From Panorpa germanica (taxonomy: Eukaryota > Arthropoda > Insecta > Mecoptera > Panorpidae): a stretch of 64,000 nt of DNA. The stretch lies in contig OY783208.1 in NCBI GenBank assembly GCA_963678705.1, positions 6,200,001 through 6,264,000 on the forward strand. The letters are read 5' to 3'. This document shows, in pieces, positions 44,878 to 54,914 of the stretch. The first letter of the stretch is position 1, and every line of letters starts with the position of its first letter. The translations under genes and the position numbers were made by a program. The notes under the pieces were generated by a model. That model was not told the DNA's origin, did no database searches, and saw only the letters and a list, made by a program, of their open reading frames with translations.

Positions 44878-46074
44878 ATGGAGAATTACAAATCAAAGCA
44901 AATAAAATTGGAAAAAGAAATAAGACCAAATGGATCAATGGAAACAGAAAATATTAACGAAGATTTAACATTGGAAGTAAAGGATGAACAAGTTGACAAA
45001 GTAGCATTGCTGTGTGATGAAATAAAGACAAACTTTAAAGAAGAGCCAATCAACAGTTCAGAGGAGGTTGCAATTTTGCCACGGGACAATAAATTAGAGC
45101 TAAATTTTGATTTACCTGTTTCCGAACAACAAAATAATGCACTGAAGCGTCATATCTGTGAAGTATGTAACAAATCGTTCGACAATAGTCCGGAATTCAT
45201 AAAACACTTCAGAGTACATTCAAGAAAAAAAGTACGGTCCTGTAATGAATGCAATAAAATGTTTGAATATCCTTCGTCCTTGAATCAACATGAAAACACA
45301 TATTTAGGTTTAAAACCTTTGTATTGCGATAAATGTAATAAAACATTTATTCAATCGCAAGAGTTTAATCTACATAAGAACACAGACTTAGGTTTCAAAA
45401 TATCGTCAGAACTAAAAGACCATATGAAGACACATTTAGGTTTAAAACAATTTCCTTGTAACGAATGTAATAAAATGTTTAGCAGATCGTCAGAATTGAA
45501 ACGACATAAAAACACACATTTAGTTTTAAAGCCATTTTCTTGTGACGAATACAGTAAAACGTTTAGCCAGTCGCATCAATTAAAACTACATAAGAACACA
45601 CATTTAGGTTTAAGACCATTTTCTTGTAGTGACTGTAATAAAACATATAGTAGATCGTCAGAGTTAAAACGACATAAAAACACACACTTAGGTTTAAAAC
45701 CATTTTCTTGCGATGAATGTATTAAAGCGTTTAGTCAATCCCAACAATTACAACGACACAAAAAGACACATTTAGGTTTAAAACCTTTCACTTGCAATGA
45801 ATGTAATAAAACATTCAGTCAAGAAATTCATTTAAAACAACATGTTAATACGCATTTAGGTATTAAATTATTTTCTTTTAGTGTATGTAATAAATCGTTT
45901 AGCGGATCGTCAGATTTAAAACGTCATAAAAACATACATTTAGGTATAAAATCATTTTCTTGTAATGAATGTAATAAAACGTTTGGCGGATCGTCTGAAT
46001 TAAAGCGACATAAAAAGACACATTTAGGTTTAAAACCATATTCTTGCACTTACTGTAATAAACAATTTAGTTAA
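44878..46074 (+). CDS. C2H2 zinc-finger protein, subfamily B, with degenerate fingers (398 aa)
   Basis: Starts MENYKSKQIKLE. It lacks the IKLEP block and the CNDMF piece, and keeps only IKLE and FKEEP motifs. The array begins HICEVCNKSFDNSPEFIKH and has about nine recognisable fingers with HLGLKPF linkers. Several are damaged: one lost its cysteine half (..HKNTDLGFKISSELKDH), one reads CDEYSKTF (second Cys to Tyr), and one reads FSFSVCNKSF (first Cys to Phe). The frame stops at TAA inside the last finger (CTYCNKQFS, stop), where paralogy predicts a CAA. The remainder (IHLKQH) is still readable downstream. The gene may be active with fewer fingers, or decaying. Immediately downstream is a truncated MITE-1. 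Confidence 0.75.
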   Translation: MENYKSKQIKLEKEIRPNGSMETENINEDLTLEVKDEQVDKVALLCDEIKTNFKEEPINSSEEVAILPRDNKLELNFDLPVSEQQNNALKRHICEVCNKSFDNSPEFIKHFRVHSRKKVRSCNECNKMFEYPSSLNQHENTYLGLKPLYCDKCNKTFIQSQEFNLHKNTDLGFKISSELKDHMKTHLGLKQFPCNECNKMFSRSSELKRHKNTHLVLKPFSCDEYSKTFSQSHQLKLHKNTHLGLRPFSCSDCNKTYSRSSELKRHKNTHLGLKPFSCDECIKAFSQSQQLQRHKKTHLGLKPFTCNECNKTFSQEIHLKQHVNTHLGIKLFSFSVCNKSFSGSSDLKRHKNIHLGIKSFSCNECNKTFGGSSELKRHKKTHLGLKPYSCTYCNKQFS

Positions 46075-46102
46075 GCAATTCATTTAAAACAACATATAAA
46101 TA

Positions 46103-46871
46103 CGTGTAAAACATATAAAAACATTACCACAGCACTGACCTACTCAACAAATAACTGACGTTAAAATGCATTTCATGTCATACAAATATGGGTGACCATT
46201 TCTAGCGCTAAAACTACAATTCAAACTTTTAATTGCTATATCTCCGTCAATATTTAGATATTTAATAAAATAGACACGCTGTTAATAATCAGGATCGTGC
46301 GCATTTTCAGCACTACGCTTGGTTGAGAATTCTTGAGGGCAAGCACAGGAAATTGAATATCTTTACTTAAATTTTAATTTAACAATTCACTTGTTTATTT
46401 AATCATATGAAATTCACAAGTTTTGAATAATAGTAAATAATGATTAACACTTAAAATAACTAATAATAAAATAAATATAACTAAATATAGCTAATAATAA
46501 AGTAGTAACAAAGTAACAAGTAGCTAAGAGACGTAAGTACTATAAGAACTGTAAGAACTGCTCTGATAACAGCGCAGTCACTTATATAGGCCAGGAAAAG
46601 GAGAAGGGATTGTGGCCAGCTGTATTCTGGTTGATCTGGTTGAATTGGGGTAACATTTGTTGAACAAAGAACTTATTAAAATTAAATTACAAAAATTATA
46701 ACGAAATAATAAATTAAGGACAACAAAATACTTTACAACAAGAAAGACGAAACACGGTTTGTCTAAAGACAAAATTTGTTAAAGTCGTTCTTCTCCACAC
46801 GCCAATACACATTTATTAACATCAATTTCAATCAACAATTGAAAAATCGAAAAAATAAGAACATAAGCCCA
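46103..46871 (-). mobile_element. MITE-1 copy, inverted, split by a solo LTR
   Basis: The left part 46103-46279 (ACATTACCACAGCACTGACC.. to ..AAATAGACACGC) and the right part 46798-46871 (CACGCCAATACACATTT.. to ..ATAAGCCCAT) together form an inverted MITE-1 lacking one end. The break is the insertion at 46280-46797. The truncated end abuts the 3' end of the ZNF gene. Confidence 0.75.
46280..46797. mobile_element. Solo LTR (518 bp) nested in MITE-1
   Basis: Bounded by TGTTAATAATC.. and ..GTTCTTCTCCA, flanked by a perfect 5-bp duplication CACGC (46275-46279 and 46798-46802). The interrupted MITE sequence is known from other copies. A TATATAGG motif near 46583 could be the old LTR promoter on the plus strand. 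No internal region is present. The family (Gypsy, BEL or other) is not determined, but it is not the Copia of this window. It is a fossil. Confidence 0.75.
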
Positions 46872-47214
46872 TTAGTCGTCGCTTAAATAAAAACGCTTGC
46901 AGTGTGCCTACGTGTCTTAAGTAGCAGAGACCCCAACCGTTTACATGAAGTGTGCGTCTTGGATATTAGTACGATTAGTTCCACATAGATGGCAGTATGA
47001 AACCTTTAATTTTATTAATTTTTAAATAACAAATTATTCAATTATTTCATTTTAGAATTTATTAAAGATAATTATTGCATTTAAATAACAGGTAATTATA
47101 TCATATTAGTTATAGTTCTTCTTGTAAAATAATGTAAGTAAAGTGAATTTAACACTCGCTAATTTGTACACTGATGTCTTTGACTATATATACAATTTTG
47201 AAGAAGTTCTTTTT
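46872..47214 (+). promoter_or_regulatory. Upstream region of the U6 snRNA gene
   Basis: TATATATA at 47185-47192 lies about 23-30 bp before the RNA start, the spacing of insect U6 TATA boxes. A proximal sequence element is expected just upstream (about 47150-47175), but its consensus cannot be confirmed here. Confidence 0.55.
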
Positions 47215-47318
47215 GTCTTGCTTCGGTAGAACATATACTAAATTTGGAACGATGCAGAGAAGATTAGCATGGCCCCTGCGCAAGGATGACACGCAAACTC
47301 GTGAAGCGTTCCACTTTT
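47215..47318 (+). ncRNA. U6: U6 spliceosomal snRNA gene (variant copy)
   Basis: A near-complete match to the conserved U6 RNA: GCTTCGG 5' hairpin, GAACATATACTAAA, AGAAGATTAGCATGGCCCC (including the AGC triad), GCGCAAGGATGACACGCAAA, CTCGTGAAGCGTTCCAC, and a run of T at 47315-47320 as the Pol III terminator. The upstream TATA box argues against a retroposed pseudogene. Differences from the insect consensus, recalled rather than aligned by program: one T missing in the 5' hairpin, GGTAGAAC for GGCAGAAC, and GCAGAGA for the ACAGAGA box that pairs with the 5' splice site. It could be a variant or decaying U6 locus. Confidence 0.85.
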
Positions 47319-47472
47319 TTTAGCTCTCCTTTTCTGCTTACTTTAATTATTAATATCCACCTAACCATTATCCCCCTTCCATTGTATCACCACCCACTAA
47401 ACCACCCACACACCAAGCAAGTTCCAACTTGCGAACCAATCAAATATTTCTTTAAATTCAAATAAATGCCAA

Positions 47473-47760
47473 TTATTTTGTTAGACTGATCTGGAAACTA
47501 TATCCATCTCTTTCCTTCAATAGGTAATCATGCTGTCGAACGAAATGTCTCAAGCTCGTCTTTATCTGTAACACATCCACCGACATAACCCTAACACTAA
47601 ATTCAATTGTACACTTTATAAATATTTTTAAAACAATATTACTGTCTCTTTCTTTTACATATAAAAATCTTATGTACTGCTCTAACACATTGTAATAATT
47701 TTTCTCTAAAATGAAACATTGCAAAATAATGAACAGAACTTGTTATGACTTACCGGTCAT
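47473..47760 (-). CDS. Possible small two-exon gene (about 79 aa)
   Basis: A minus-strand frame open from about 47705 to the stop at 47473 encodes ..KNYYNVLEQYIRFLYVKERD.., ending YSFQISLTK, with balanced codon use and no similarity to the repeats around it. It lacks an in-frame ATG at its start. A splice-like junction supplies one: ATGACCG/GTAAGT at 47760-47753 joined to TTTTAG/AG at about 47706. The implied intron is 48 nt, very short but possible. The predicted product is a charged, helix-rich protein without a recognised domain. It converges on U6. It could also be a relic of a larger gene or chance. Confidence 0.4.
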
Positions 47761-48780
47761 TGATCTCGGTGCAGGTGTGCGAACATAAACAAAACACAAT
47801 GCGTTGTTGCCATATCTACATAATTAAAATTAAAGTTAATTTGAATTAATTTACAATGTTGCACGATCGAAATATTTAAAGATAAATACTTTTGATTCTT
47901 GGTTATACTCTGTGGTGTAAAGGAGATGGCAACTCATAGAAGGGAAGAGGGAAAGAAATAATAATAATAACATATACTCGTGAGCGCCGTAGGGATAACT
48001 GCCAATACAGTTGATATTTGGAGTGGACAGAACTCACGTTTTTATTTATATTTATACATATCTACATTATTCTACATCAATATAATGTCATATTTAACAA
48101 CTGTCACGTATTATATCTAGACAGCTCTGACTTGACAATGGAAAAATATTTTTTTAAATTAATCTTTTTTTCTAAATGTAATGTCACCCGCCTCATCTGA
48201 ACACCCTGCTGCGCCCCAATTACCCCACCAGCGTTCCCTTACTTTACTGAGTCCAAGTATATCATCTTAAATATGGAGAACAATCTGTTCTGGTCCAAAA
48301 TAACAATTTTCCAACAAACAACCTTAATAGTGAAAGTTGCCAAAAATGTTATTTAACTGGAAATATATAAAGTAAACTCCAACAAAATAAATTTTCAACT
48401 TTTATTAAATAAATTCTTCACGAATTAACATAATTTTGTCATTGCTTAAGAAATAGTTTTTACTTAAGCTTTAAACTAAAACAAATCGCAAAACATGTGA
48501 GGAAAATAAAGAAATTAATTGTAGGTTAAATAATATGTGGGTAATTATTCGATTCAACCACACTTTTTGTTTGGATTCTTATAAAAAAAACTATTGGATT
48601 TTCGTACGTTTTATAGGGCCTTTTGTACAGTCAAAACATGTATAAATCAACACGTAATATTTATTATACCAGTTATTATTATATTACAGACAGTAATCAT
48701 TGTTAAAGTTGACCAACTAATGTGAAATATGACGTCACTTATATTAGGTACAATGTCATTTTATTTCTAACCTCAATTTG
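47761..48780. other. Intergenic region
   Basis: AT-rich. No gene, MITE or LTR recognised. Short (AAT)n run near 47960. The 48600-48740 part has blocks loosely like 40740-40930 (CAAAACATGTA, ATAAATGACATC), perhaps old ZNF-flank sequence. Confidence 0.35.
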
Positions 48781-48992
48781 GATATTTCAACTTTAACCGT
48801 TAATATTGTTCTACGGTTACATTCGTTACAAGAGAATGGTTTCACACCTAAATGTGTGGTCTCATGTTGTTTTAAGGCGGATGGGTATTCAAACATTTTA
48901 TTACATTCATTACAAGGAAATAAATTTAAACCTAAATGTGTATATTTATGTATATTTAATTGTGACGATCGACTAAACGTCTTATTACATTT

Positions 48993-49202
48993 TGTTATAT
49001 TTAGCAGAGATAAACTATTAATTTATATTAATCAGGTTTATTATATTTAATTAGATGTACACATGCGTTATGATGTCACAGAGTATAGAATACATAGTAG
49101 AACGGTATTACAGAGTATAGTATTACCTACAGTATTACCGTGTGTAAAAAGAAAAGATAGAATAGTGTCAATCCCTAGAGGGCGCTAAATTTAAATCCAA
49201 CA
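48993..49202 (-). repeat. Copia-2 left LTR (3' LTR)
   Basis: TG..CA-bounded direct repeat of 53327-53536. Confidence 0.9.
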
Positions 49203-49304
49203 CTCCCTCTAAATTTAGACATTCTAACAACAAATTATAATTAATTGAGTGTCAAAAAAACATGAAAATATTAATCAAGTTATACTACAAGATATTCTAA
49301 CATA

Positions 49305-52300
49305 TCACTTAACAAAAGAGTTGTAGTTAAACATACCAAGTTTAGATCTTAAGAATTGGAATTTATCTTTTGACAATGCTTTAGTTAATATATCTGCATA
49401 TTGATCAGCAGTGCTTACAGATTTAAGATCTATAATCTTTTGAGAATATTTTTCTTTTATGAAGTGATACTTAATATCAATATGTTTACATCTTTTATGA
49501 AAATTTATATTCTTAATTACACTGATGGCACTTTGATTGTCCAAATGTAAACACATAGTGTCTTGTTTATATTCACCAATATCACTTAACACTTGCTTTA
49601 TCCACATAGCTTCTTTTGTTGCAGCACAGGCGGCCATAAATTCAGCTTCTGTTGTTGACAGAGCAACCGTCTGTTGGCTTGACCATGTTACAGCAGCACC
49701 ATTCTTTATGAAGACGTAGCCAGTAACTGAGCGTCTTGTATCAATATCGTTTGCATAATCAGCATCACTATAACCAGTAACAGCTGGTGGCTCTGATGTT
49801 GATGAGTAGTTCAGGCCATAATCTTTAGTATCCTTCAGGTACTTGAAGATCTTCGTGACAGGATTCCAGTGTGATTTGTTATAGCAACTTAAAAATCGAC
49901 TTACCAGGCTTACGGCAAACATAATTTCTGGTCGACTGACTGTAGCCAGATGCATAAGAGAACCTACAGCTTCTCTATAAGGATAGTTTTTCTCTGGTTC
50001 GCCATCTTCCTTTTGTAGCTTGACATGGGGGTCCACTGGAACAGTGTTCGGGTTAGCATCAGTCATGTTAAACTTCTCTAACAGTTGTTCAACATACTTG
50101 GTCTGATGTATAAAAATACCGTTGCTAAATATCTCAATTTGCATGCCCACAAAATTACTTGGTGTGTTCAATATTTTTACTTCCAGCACAGATTGTAGTT
50201 CTTTAGTTATTTCTTTCAGAGTGGATTCAGTTTTAGAAAATAGTAGGCCATCATCCACATACAGGCAAAGATAACATTTCTCATTCTTGACATGACCAAC
50301 ATACACACATTGATCAGCTTTGCTGTTGATGAAACCAAATTTCTTTAATATTGAGTCAAATTTCTTATTCCAGCTTCTGGGGGCTTGCTTTAAACCATAC
50401 AGCGACTTGTTGAGCTTGCATTCACAGGATAGACCTTCAGGCGGAGTCATAAATATAGTCTCTTCAAGTTCACCATATAAAAATGCAGTTTTTACATCAA
50501 GTTGTAAGATTTTAAGTTTATTTTGAACAGCCATGGAAAGTAATAAACGTATTGAATCATACCTTACAGTCGGAGCGAAGGTTTCTGTGTAGTCAATACC
50601 TGCGGTTTGTGCAAATCCCTTAGCACAAAGTCTTGATTTGAACCGTGGACCCGTTGACTCTTCCTTTATTCGGAACACCCATTTACTACCGATCACTTTG
50701 GCATTTGGAGGTTTTTCTATCAATGTCCAGGTTTCATTTTTCTTATGAGCATCAAGTTCTTCATTGATTGACTTTATCCATTCATTTTTATTTGTTGAAT
50801 GTACTGCTTCTTCATATGTTACAGGAACACAGGATGAGAATAAACACAGATGAGTATGTTCTTCAGTACATGGACAGTTGAAATTCTTCTTTTTTGTTTT
50901 ATTTCTTGGTCTCAATGTCACGTTACTGACAGAAGGAGAATCAATACTGGTGTTAGGTAAGTATTCACTGTCGGATGTTGACCTGTTTCCTTTCTCTGTC
51001 TCATATGAACTTTCTGAATTTGTGTCGTTGTCAATCAAGCTGTCCTCTTCCGTTGTTGCTTTTTCTCTTACATCTTCTTCTTTTGTATTTGTTTTGTCAT
51101 TTTCAGTGTCTGTCTCATACAATTCTACCGAAACAAAGTCTCGCTTCACTGAGGATTCAAGAAATGTAGCATCTCTGCTCTTTATTACCTTTTTAGTATT
51201 TAATAATGTGAATCTGTATCTTTTTGTATGGTCGCAGTATCCGATGAAGATCATTTTGTGAGCCTTTGGATCCCATTTTCTGCGTTTTTCTTTAGGTAGA
51301 TGAACCATTGCCTCGCAGCTAAATATACGCATATGATTAACATTTGGTTTGCGTCCAGACCACATTTCCATAGGAGTCTTGAAAGCTAAGGATCTGGTTG
51401 GGGAACGATTGATGATGTAAGCAGCAGTGTGTATTGCATCTGCCCAATACAACTTCGGCAGACCAGCGTTGAGTAGCATGCACTTCGCTTTTTCAACCAG
51501 TGTCCGATTCATACGTTCCGCAGTTCCATTCTGTTCAGGCGTGTATGGTGTGGTGGTTTGATGGATGATTCCGGCACCTTTCAGGTAATCAGAGAAGGCT
51601 TTGTTATCGTATTCAAGTCCGTTGTCTGTACGAAGAACCTTTATACGAGCATCCAATTGATTTTCAACTTCTTGCTTGAATTCTTTGAATTTACTGAGCA
51701 CTTCAGATTTGTTGTGAAGAAAGTATACTGAAATCTTCTTGGAATATTCATCTAGGAAGGTTAAAAAATATCTGCTCCCACCGAGAGACTGGGTTTCCAT
51801 TGGTCCACATACGTCAGAATGAACCAATTCTAGGGGTTTGGTGACTCTTAATCCATCACTTTTAAAAGGTAACCGTGTCTGCTTTCCTTCTTTACAAGTT
51901 ATGCATTTCCGATTTTCTGTTTTTCCTGAGAAAGTTAAATGCTCTGTGTTATCAGACAATTTTTTCAAAGTTTGGAAATTAAGATGTCCCATCCTCTGGT
52001 GCCAGCAAAAAGCATCTTGTTCATGTTCAACACTGGACATGTGCGCTAGGCTTTCAGGCATGTTCAGTCGGTACATGTTATTTACAATGCTCGCAGTTGC
52101 TATAATTTGATTCTTGCTGTTCATGATCACACAGCCTGAGGTATCAAATTTCACCTGGCCTCCATTTTTAATAATTTGGCTTACAGATATCAGATTAGTT
52201 GCCAATTCAGGAACATATAAGACATTTGTGAACAGAATCTTATTCTCTTGTCCGTTTTGGTCATAAATGTTTAAGCTGACATCTCCTGAGCTTTGCACAG

Positions 52301-53168
52301 ATAACACTTTGTTATCAGCAACACGAATGTTCTTTGTTATAGGGGTAGTTTCCTTTACAATTATATTCTTGGTCTTAGTCATATGTGCCGAAGCACCGGA
52401 GTCTATGTACCAAGCATCACCATAGTGGGATGATGCAACAAACACAGCAGCATAAGAAGAGCTAGGTTTCTGTGTCTTGTTCATGGTTTTGTATTTGTTG
52501 CATTCAGAGCGTTTATGTCCATATTGATTGCAGGAATAACATCTCGGACCCTTGTAGAACTTCTTGTTTACAGAGTTGTTATGAAACTTCTTGTTGACAG
52601 CAAAAGCCGTTGTTTTGTTGTCTGAATTTCTAACATCTTGCAATAGTTTTGCTTTAATACCGTCTGCAGTTATTTTTGTGCCTGAGCTTTCGATCGCAAT
52701 AATCATTGGTTGATATGATTCGGGCAGACCGGAGAGCAGCAATGTCCCGAGCCACTCGTCGTCCACTTTAAAGCCAATGTTGCGCAGCTTGTGAGCAGTT
52801 GACATAATTTTGCTCACATACTCTTCTATACTTTGACATCCACTGAGCGATGTGTTACATAAATCACATAGCAGACCAACTCGGCGTGTAAGTCCTGAGT
52901 CATCAAACGCTGCAGCCAATTTGTCCCAAACTCCTTTGGCCGTGTTTTCCTCTTGGATATGAACGTAATTGATCGGATCAACCAGAAGAATTAACTTTGT
53001 TTTCGCTTTTGTATCACGTTTTGAATCTGCGGGTGACGCCGGATTACCCTCAATACAATCCCATAATTCTTCGTGTTGTAGGTATGTTTTCACTGTGAAT
53101 TGCCCAGTCGAATAGTTTTCACGGCCGGTTAACTTCTCGATTAATGCCAGTGAATTATTCGATGCCAT
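49305..53168 (-). CDS. Copia gag-pol polyprotein (1287 aa)
   Basis: Retrotransposon polyprotein, read from MASNNSLALIEKLTG. An upstream in-frame TTG extension is not used. Approximate domains: gag 1-230 with zinc knuckle CYSCNQYGHKRSEC at 208-222; aspartic protease WYIDSGASAH near 255; GAG-pre-integrase with HQRMGHLNF and CITCKEGK near 390-435; integrase core with HSD, RTDNG and PEQNGTAER near 445-555; reverse transcriptase with FAPTVRYDSIR, LDVKTAFLYG and YVDD near 850-975; RNase H with YSDADYAND, TTEAEF and LDNQSA near 1130-1230. All are typical Ty1/Copia signatures in the Copia order (IN before RT). Length is normal for the family. It looks whole as a fossil; whether it is transcribed is unknown. 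Confidence 0.92.
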   Translation of the reverse strand: MASNNSLALIEKLTGRENYSTGQFTVKTYLQHEELWDCIEGNPASPADSKRDTKAKTKLILLVDPINYVHIQEENTAKGVWDKLAAAFDDSGLTRRVGLLCDLCNTSLSGCQSIEEYVSKIMSTAHKLRNIGFKVDDEWLGTLLLSGLPESYQPMIIAIESSGTKITADGIKAKLLQDVRNSDNKTTAFAVNKKFHNNSVNKKFYKGPRCYSCNQYGHKRSECNKYKTMNKTQKPSSSYAAVFVASSHYGDAWYIDSGASAHMTKTKNIIVKETTPITKNIRVADNKVLSVQSSGDVSLNIYDQNGQENKILFTNVLYVPELATNLISVSQIIKNGGQVKFDTSGCVIMNSKNQIIATASIVNNMYRLNMPESLAHMSSVEHEQDAFCWHQRMGHLNFQTLKKLSDNTEHLTFSGKTENRKCITCKEGKQTRLPFKSDGLRVTKPLELVHSDVCGPMETQSLGGSRYFLTFLDEYSKKISVYFLHNKSEVLSKFKEFKQEVENQLDARIKVLRTDNGLEYDNKAFSDYLKGAGIIHQTTTPYTPEQNGTAERMNRTLVEKAKCMLLNAGLPKLYWADAIHTAAYIINRSPTRSLAFKTPMEMWSGRKPNVNHMRIFSCEAMVHLPKEKRRKWDPKAHKMIFIGYCDHTKRYRFTLLNTKKVIKSRDATFLESSVKRDFVSVELYETDTENDKTNTKEEDVREKATTEEDSLIDNDTNSESSYETEKGNRSTSDSEYLPNTSIDSPSVSNVTLRPRNKTKKKNFNCPCTEEHTHLCLFSSCVPVTYEEAVHSTNKNEWIKSINEELDAHKKNETWTLIEKPPNAKVIGSKWVFRIKEESTGPRFKSRLCAKGFAQTAGIDYTETFAPTVRYDSIRLLLSMAVQNKLKILQLDVKTAFLYGELEETIFMTPPEGLSCECKLNKSLYGLKQAPRSWNKKFDSILKKFGFINSKADQCVYVGHVKNEKCYLCLYVDDGLLFSKTESTLKEITKELQSVLEVKILNTPSNFVGMQIEIFSNGIFIHQTKYVEQLLEKFNMTDANPNTVPVDPHVKLQKEDGEPEKNYPYREAVGSLMHLATVSRPEIMFAVSLVSRFLSCYNKSHWNPVTKIFKYLKDTKDYGLNYSSTSEPPAVTGYSDADYANDIDTRRSVTGYVFIKNGAAVTWSSQQTVALSTTEAEFMAACAATKEAMWIKQVLSDIGEYKQDTMCLHLDNQSAISVIKNINFHKRCKHIDIKYHFIKEKYSQKIIDLKSVSTADQYADILTKALSKDKFQFLRSKLGMFNYNSFVK

Positions 53169-53326
53169 TTTTATTCGTTGAGAACACTTTATACACAAAA
53201 AAGAACAGAAACAGTTTCAACAGCCACGTTTTTTTTTTAAGGTTATGTTCACCACACTAAAAGTCTTTATCCACTTTTCCGAAAAACACACATTAAACGT
53301 CTCTAGGTTTATCTGGGCCCATAACC

Positions 53327-53536
53327 TGTTATATTTAGCATAGATAAACTATTAATTTATATTAATCAGGTTTATTATATTTAATTAGATGTACACATGC
53401 GTTATGATGTCACAGAGTATAGAATACATAGTAGGACGGTATTACCTGGTATAGTATTACCTACAGTATTACCGTGTGTAAAAAGAAAAGATAGAATAGT
53501 GTCAATCCCTAGAGGGCGCTAAATTTAAATCCAACA
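53327..53536 (-). repeat. Copia-2 right LTR (5' LTR)
   Basis: Direct repeat of 48993-49202, with the primer-binding site on its left. Confidence 0.9.
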
Positions 53537-53856
53537 CATTTAAAGCAAGAAAATGGTTTTAGGTCTAAATGCGTGTATTTATGTTGTTTTAGATAAGATA
53601 ATCGACTAAATGTTTTATTACATTTATCGCAAGAAAATGGTTTTAAACCTGAATGTGTCTCTTCATCTAAAACTGCAGCATCCTCTGAACCATCGTCTGG
53701 TCTTCTTTAATTTCTATTTTTATTTCATCACATAACACTGCTCCTTTGTCGTCTTGTTCTTTTGTTCTTTTAGATGTCAAATCTTCGTTTACATTTGCTG
53801 TTTCAATTGCTTCATTTCTTTCCAGTTTTATTTGGTTTGAACTGTAATCCTCCATT

Positions 53857-54914
53857 TTGATGTAAAAATAACTAATGCGCCTAAGAAAATAAAACAAAAT
53901 CATGTAAGTAATTCTGTATAACATTATTACTAAGTTGTCAAACGTGAAACAAAAATAAATTCAAACCATTTATGATAATTATTTAGCTCATTGAATCTCA
54001 ATAAAGTTACAATAAAATGTTAAAATACCGTTATAATCATGTATTAATTTACAACCTCTTCCAAGATATTCACTGCAGCATTTATTTTGAAAAATATTTA
54101 CTTTACTAATAAAAAGTATAGGAAATAATAAATAATAATTACTAATATTTTTGAAAGAGTTTTTATTCAATTTATTACTGAATAGTCTAGGTTGCCATAT
54201 TTGTCAAAGAATGTGCGTAGTACTTCGAGCATAGCTAAATCAATCGGAATTTTTGAGGTGTGTTAGTTACCGACACTACTTGGAAAACATTCGTGTTCGG
54301 GTAAGAATATTTTGCTTTTGTGTATGAAGACGTATATGTGAACAAAAGGTTCGTGCTCATTCGGACACATTTGGTAATTACTATGATATATAGCTCGTAG
54401 GCCATTATTTATTATTATAATATGTATGTATGGCTCATATAAGTCATATGTATATATGAATTATATCCCAGTAAACAATTTGGTGAAGTGCCCTATTTGG
54501 TGAAGTTCGAGTCACTCGTACAATTCTATTCTAACGCTTTACAAGTTCGAAGCAACAACACAGAAATATTTTAGTTCAAATTCATTCTCTACCTGTCACA
54601 GATTTTGTGTTAGTTGTTAGAATTTTTTCATAATAATATTCTTTCTTTTTCCAACATCATTCATTAAGTAGCAGTGGTTTCTTTCATATTTTTCTTAGTT
54701 CACTTTCATTCCGAAGTGAGAGAGAAACGAGATGCGGTTAGACAAGTAAAATATATTTTTCACCGTTACACTTGTATAGTGTTCGTTCAGTACAGTATGT
54801 TTAAAGTATATGCTATCCATTTTCAACAAATATTTCTTTAATGGTAATAGGCAGACGCTATTTCCCTCAATCCCCGAATATAATGTATTTAAACGAAGAT
54901 AGTATCCAGCGATG
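53857..54914. other. Upstream region of the split ZNF gene and intergenic sequence
   Basis: 53857-53900 holds the intron acceptor. The rest is AT-rich without a recognised gene or repeat. Confidence 0.4.

Larger units (their letters stand above)
48993..53536 (-). mobile_element. Ty1/Copia LTR retrotransposon, copy 2, looks whole
   Basis: 4544 bp with 210-bp LTRs (48993-49202 and 53327-53536) and the target duplication CATTT. One continuous minus-strand gag-pol frame is present (see the CDS entry). A polypurine tract (AGAGGGAG) adjoins the left LTR. Next to the right LTR is CTGGGCCCATAACC, identical to the 5' anticodon arm of initiator tRNA-Met, the half-tRNA primer known for Drosophila copia. 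The LTRs differ by about five substitutions by eye, so the insertion is recent on a genomic scale. Confidence 0.92.
48781..53856 (-). pseudogene. C2H2 zinc-finger gene of subfamily B, split by Copia
   Basis: The 5' part (53537-53856) begins MEDYSSNQIKLERNEAIETANVNED, with IKIE and IKEDQ motifs, then fingers SCDKCNKTFSRLSYLKQH and a half finger SCFK. The 3' part (48781-48992) resumes CNKTFSRSSQLNIH, then CNECNKMFEYPSALKQH, and a last finger that loses its pattern after CNECNR. A Copia element (48993-53536) with a 5-bp duplication CATTT sits between them. Before that insertion the gene was already altered: the N-terminal frame ends at MLQF through a shift compared with the paralogue at 44878, and the segment between acidic region and fingers is missing. 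An acceptor (TATTTTCTTAG, about 53890) precedes the ATG. Dead. Confidence 0.8.
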
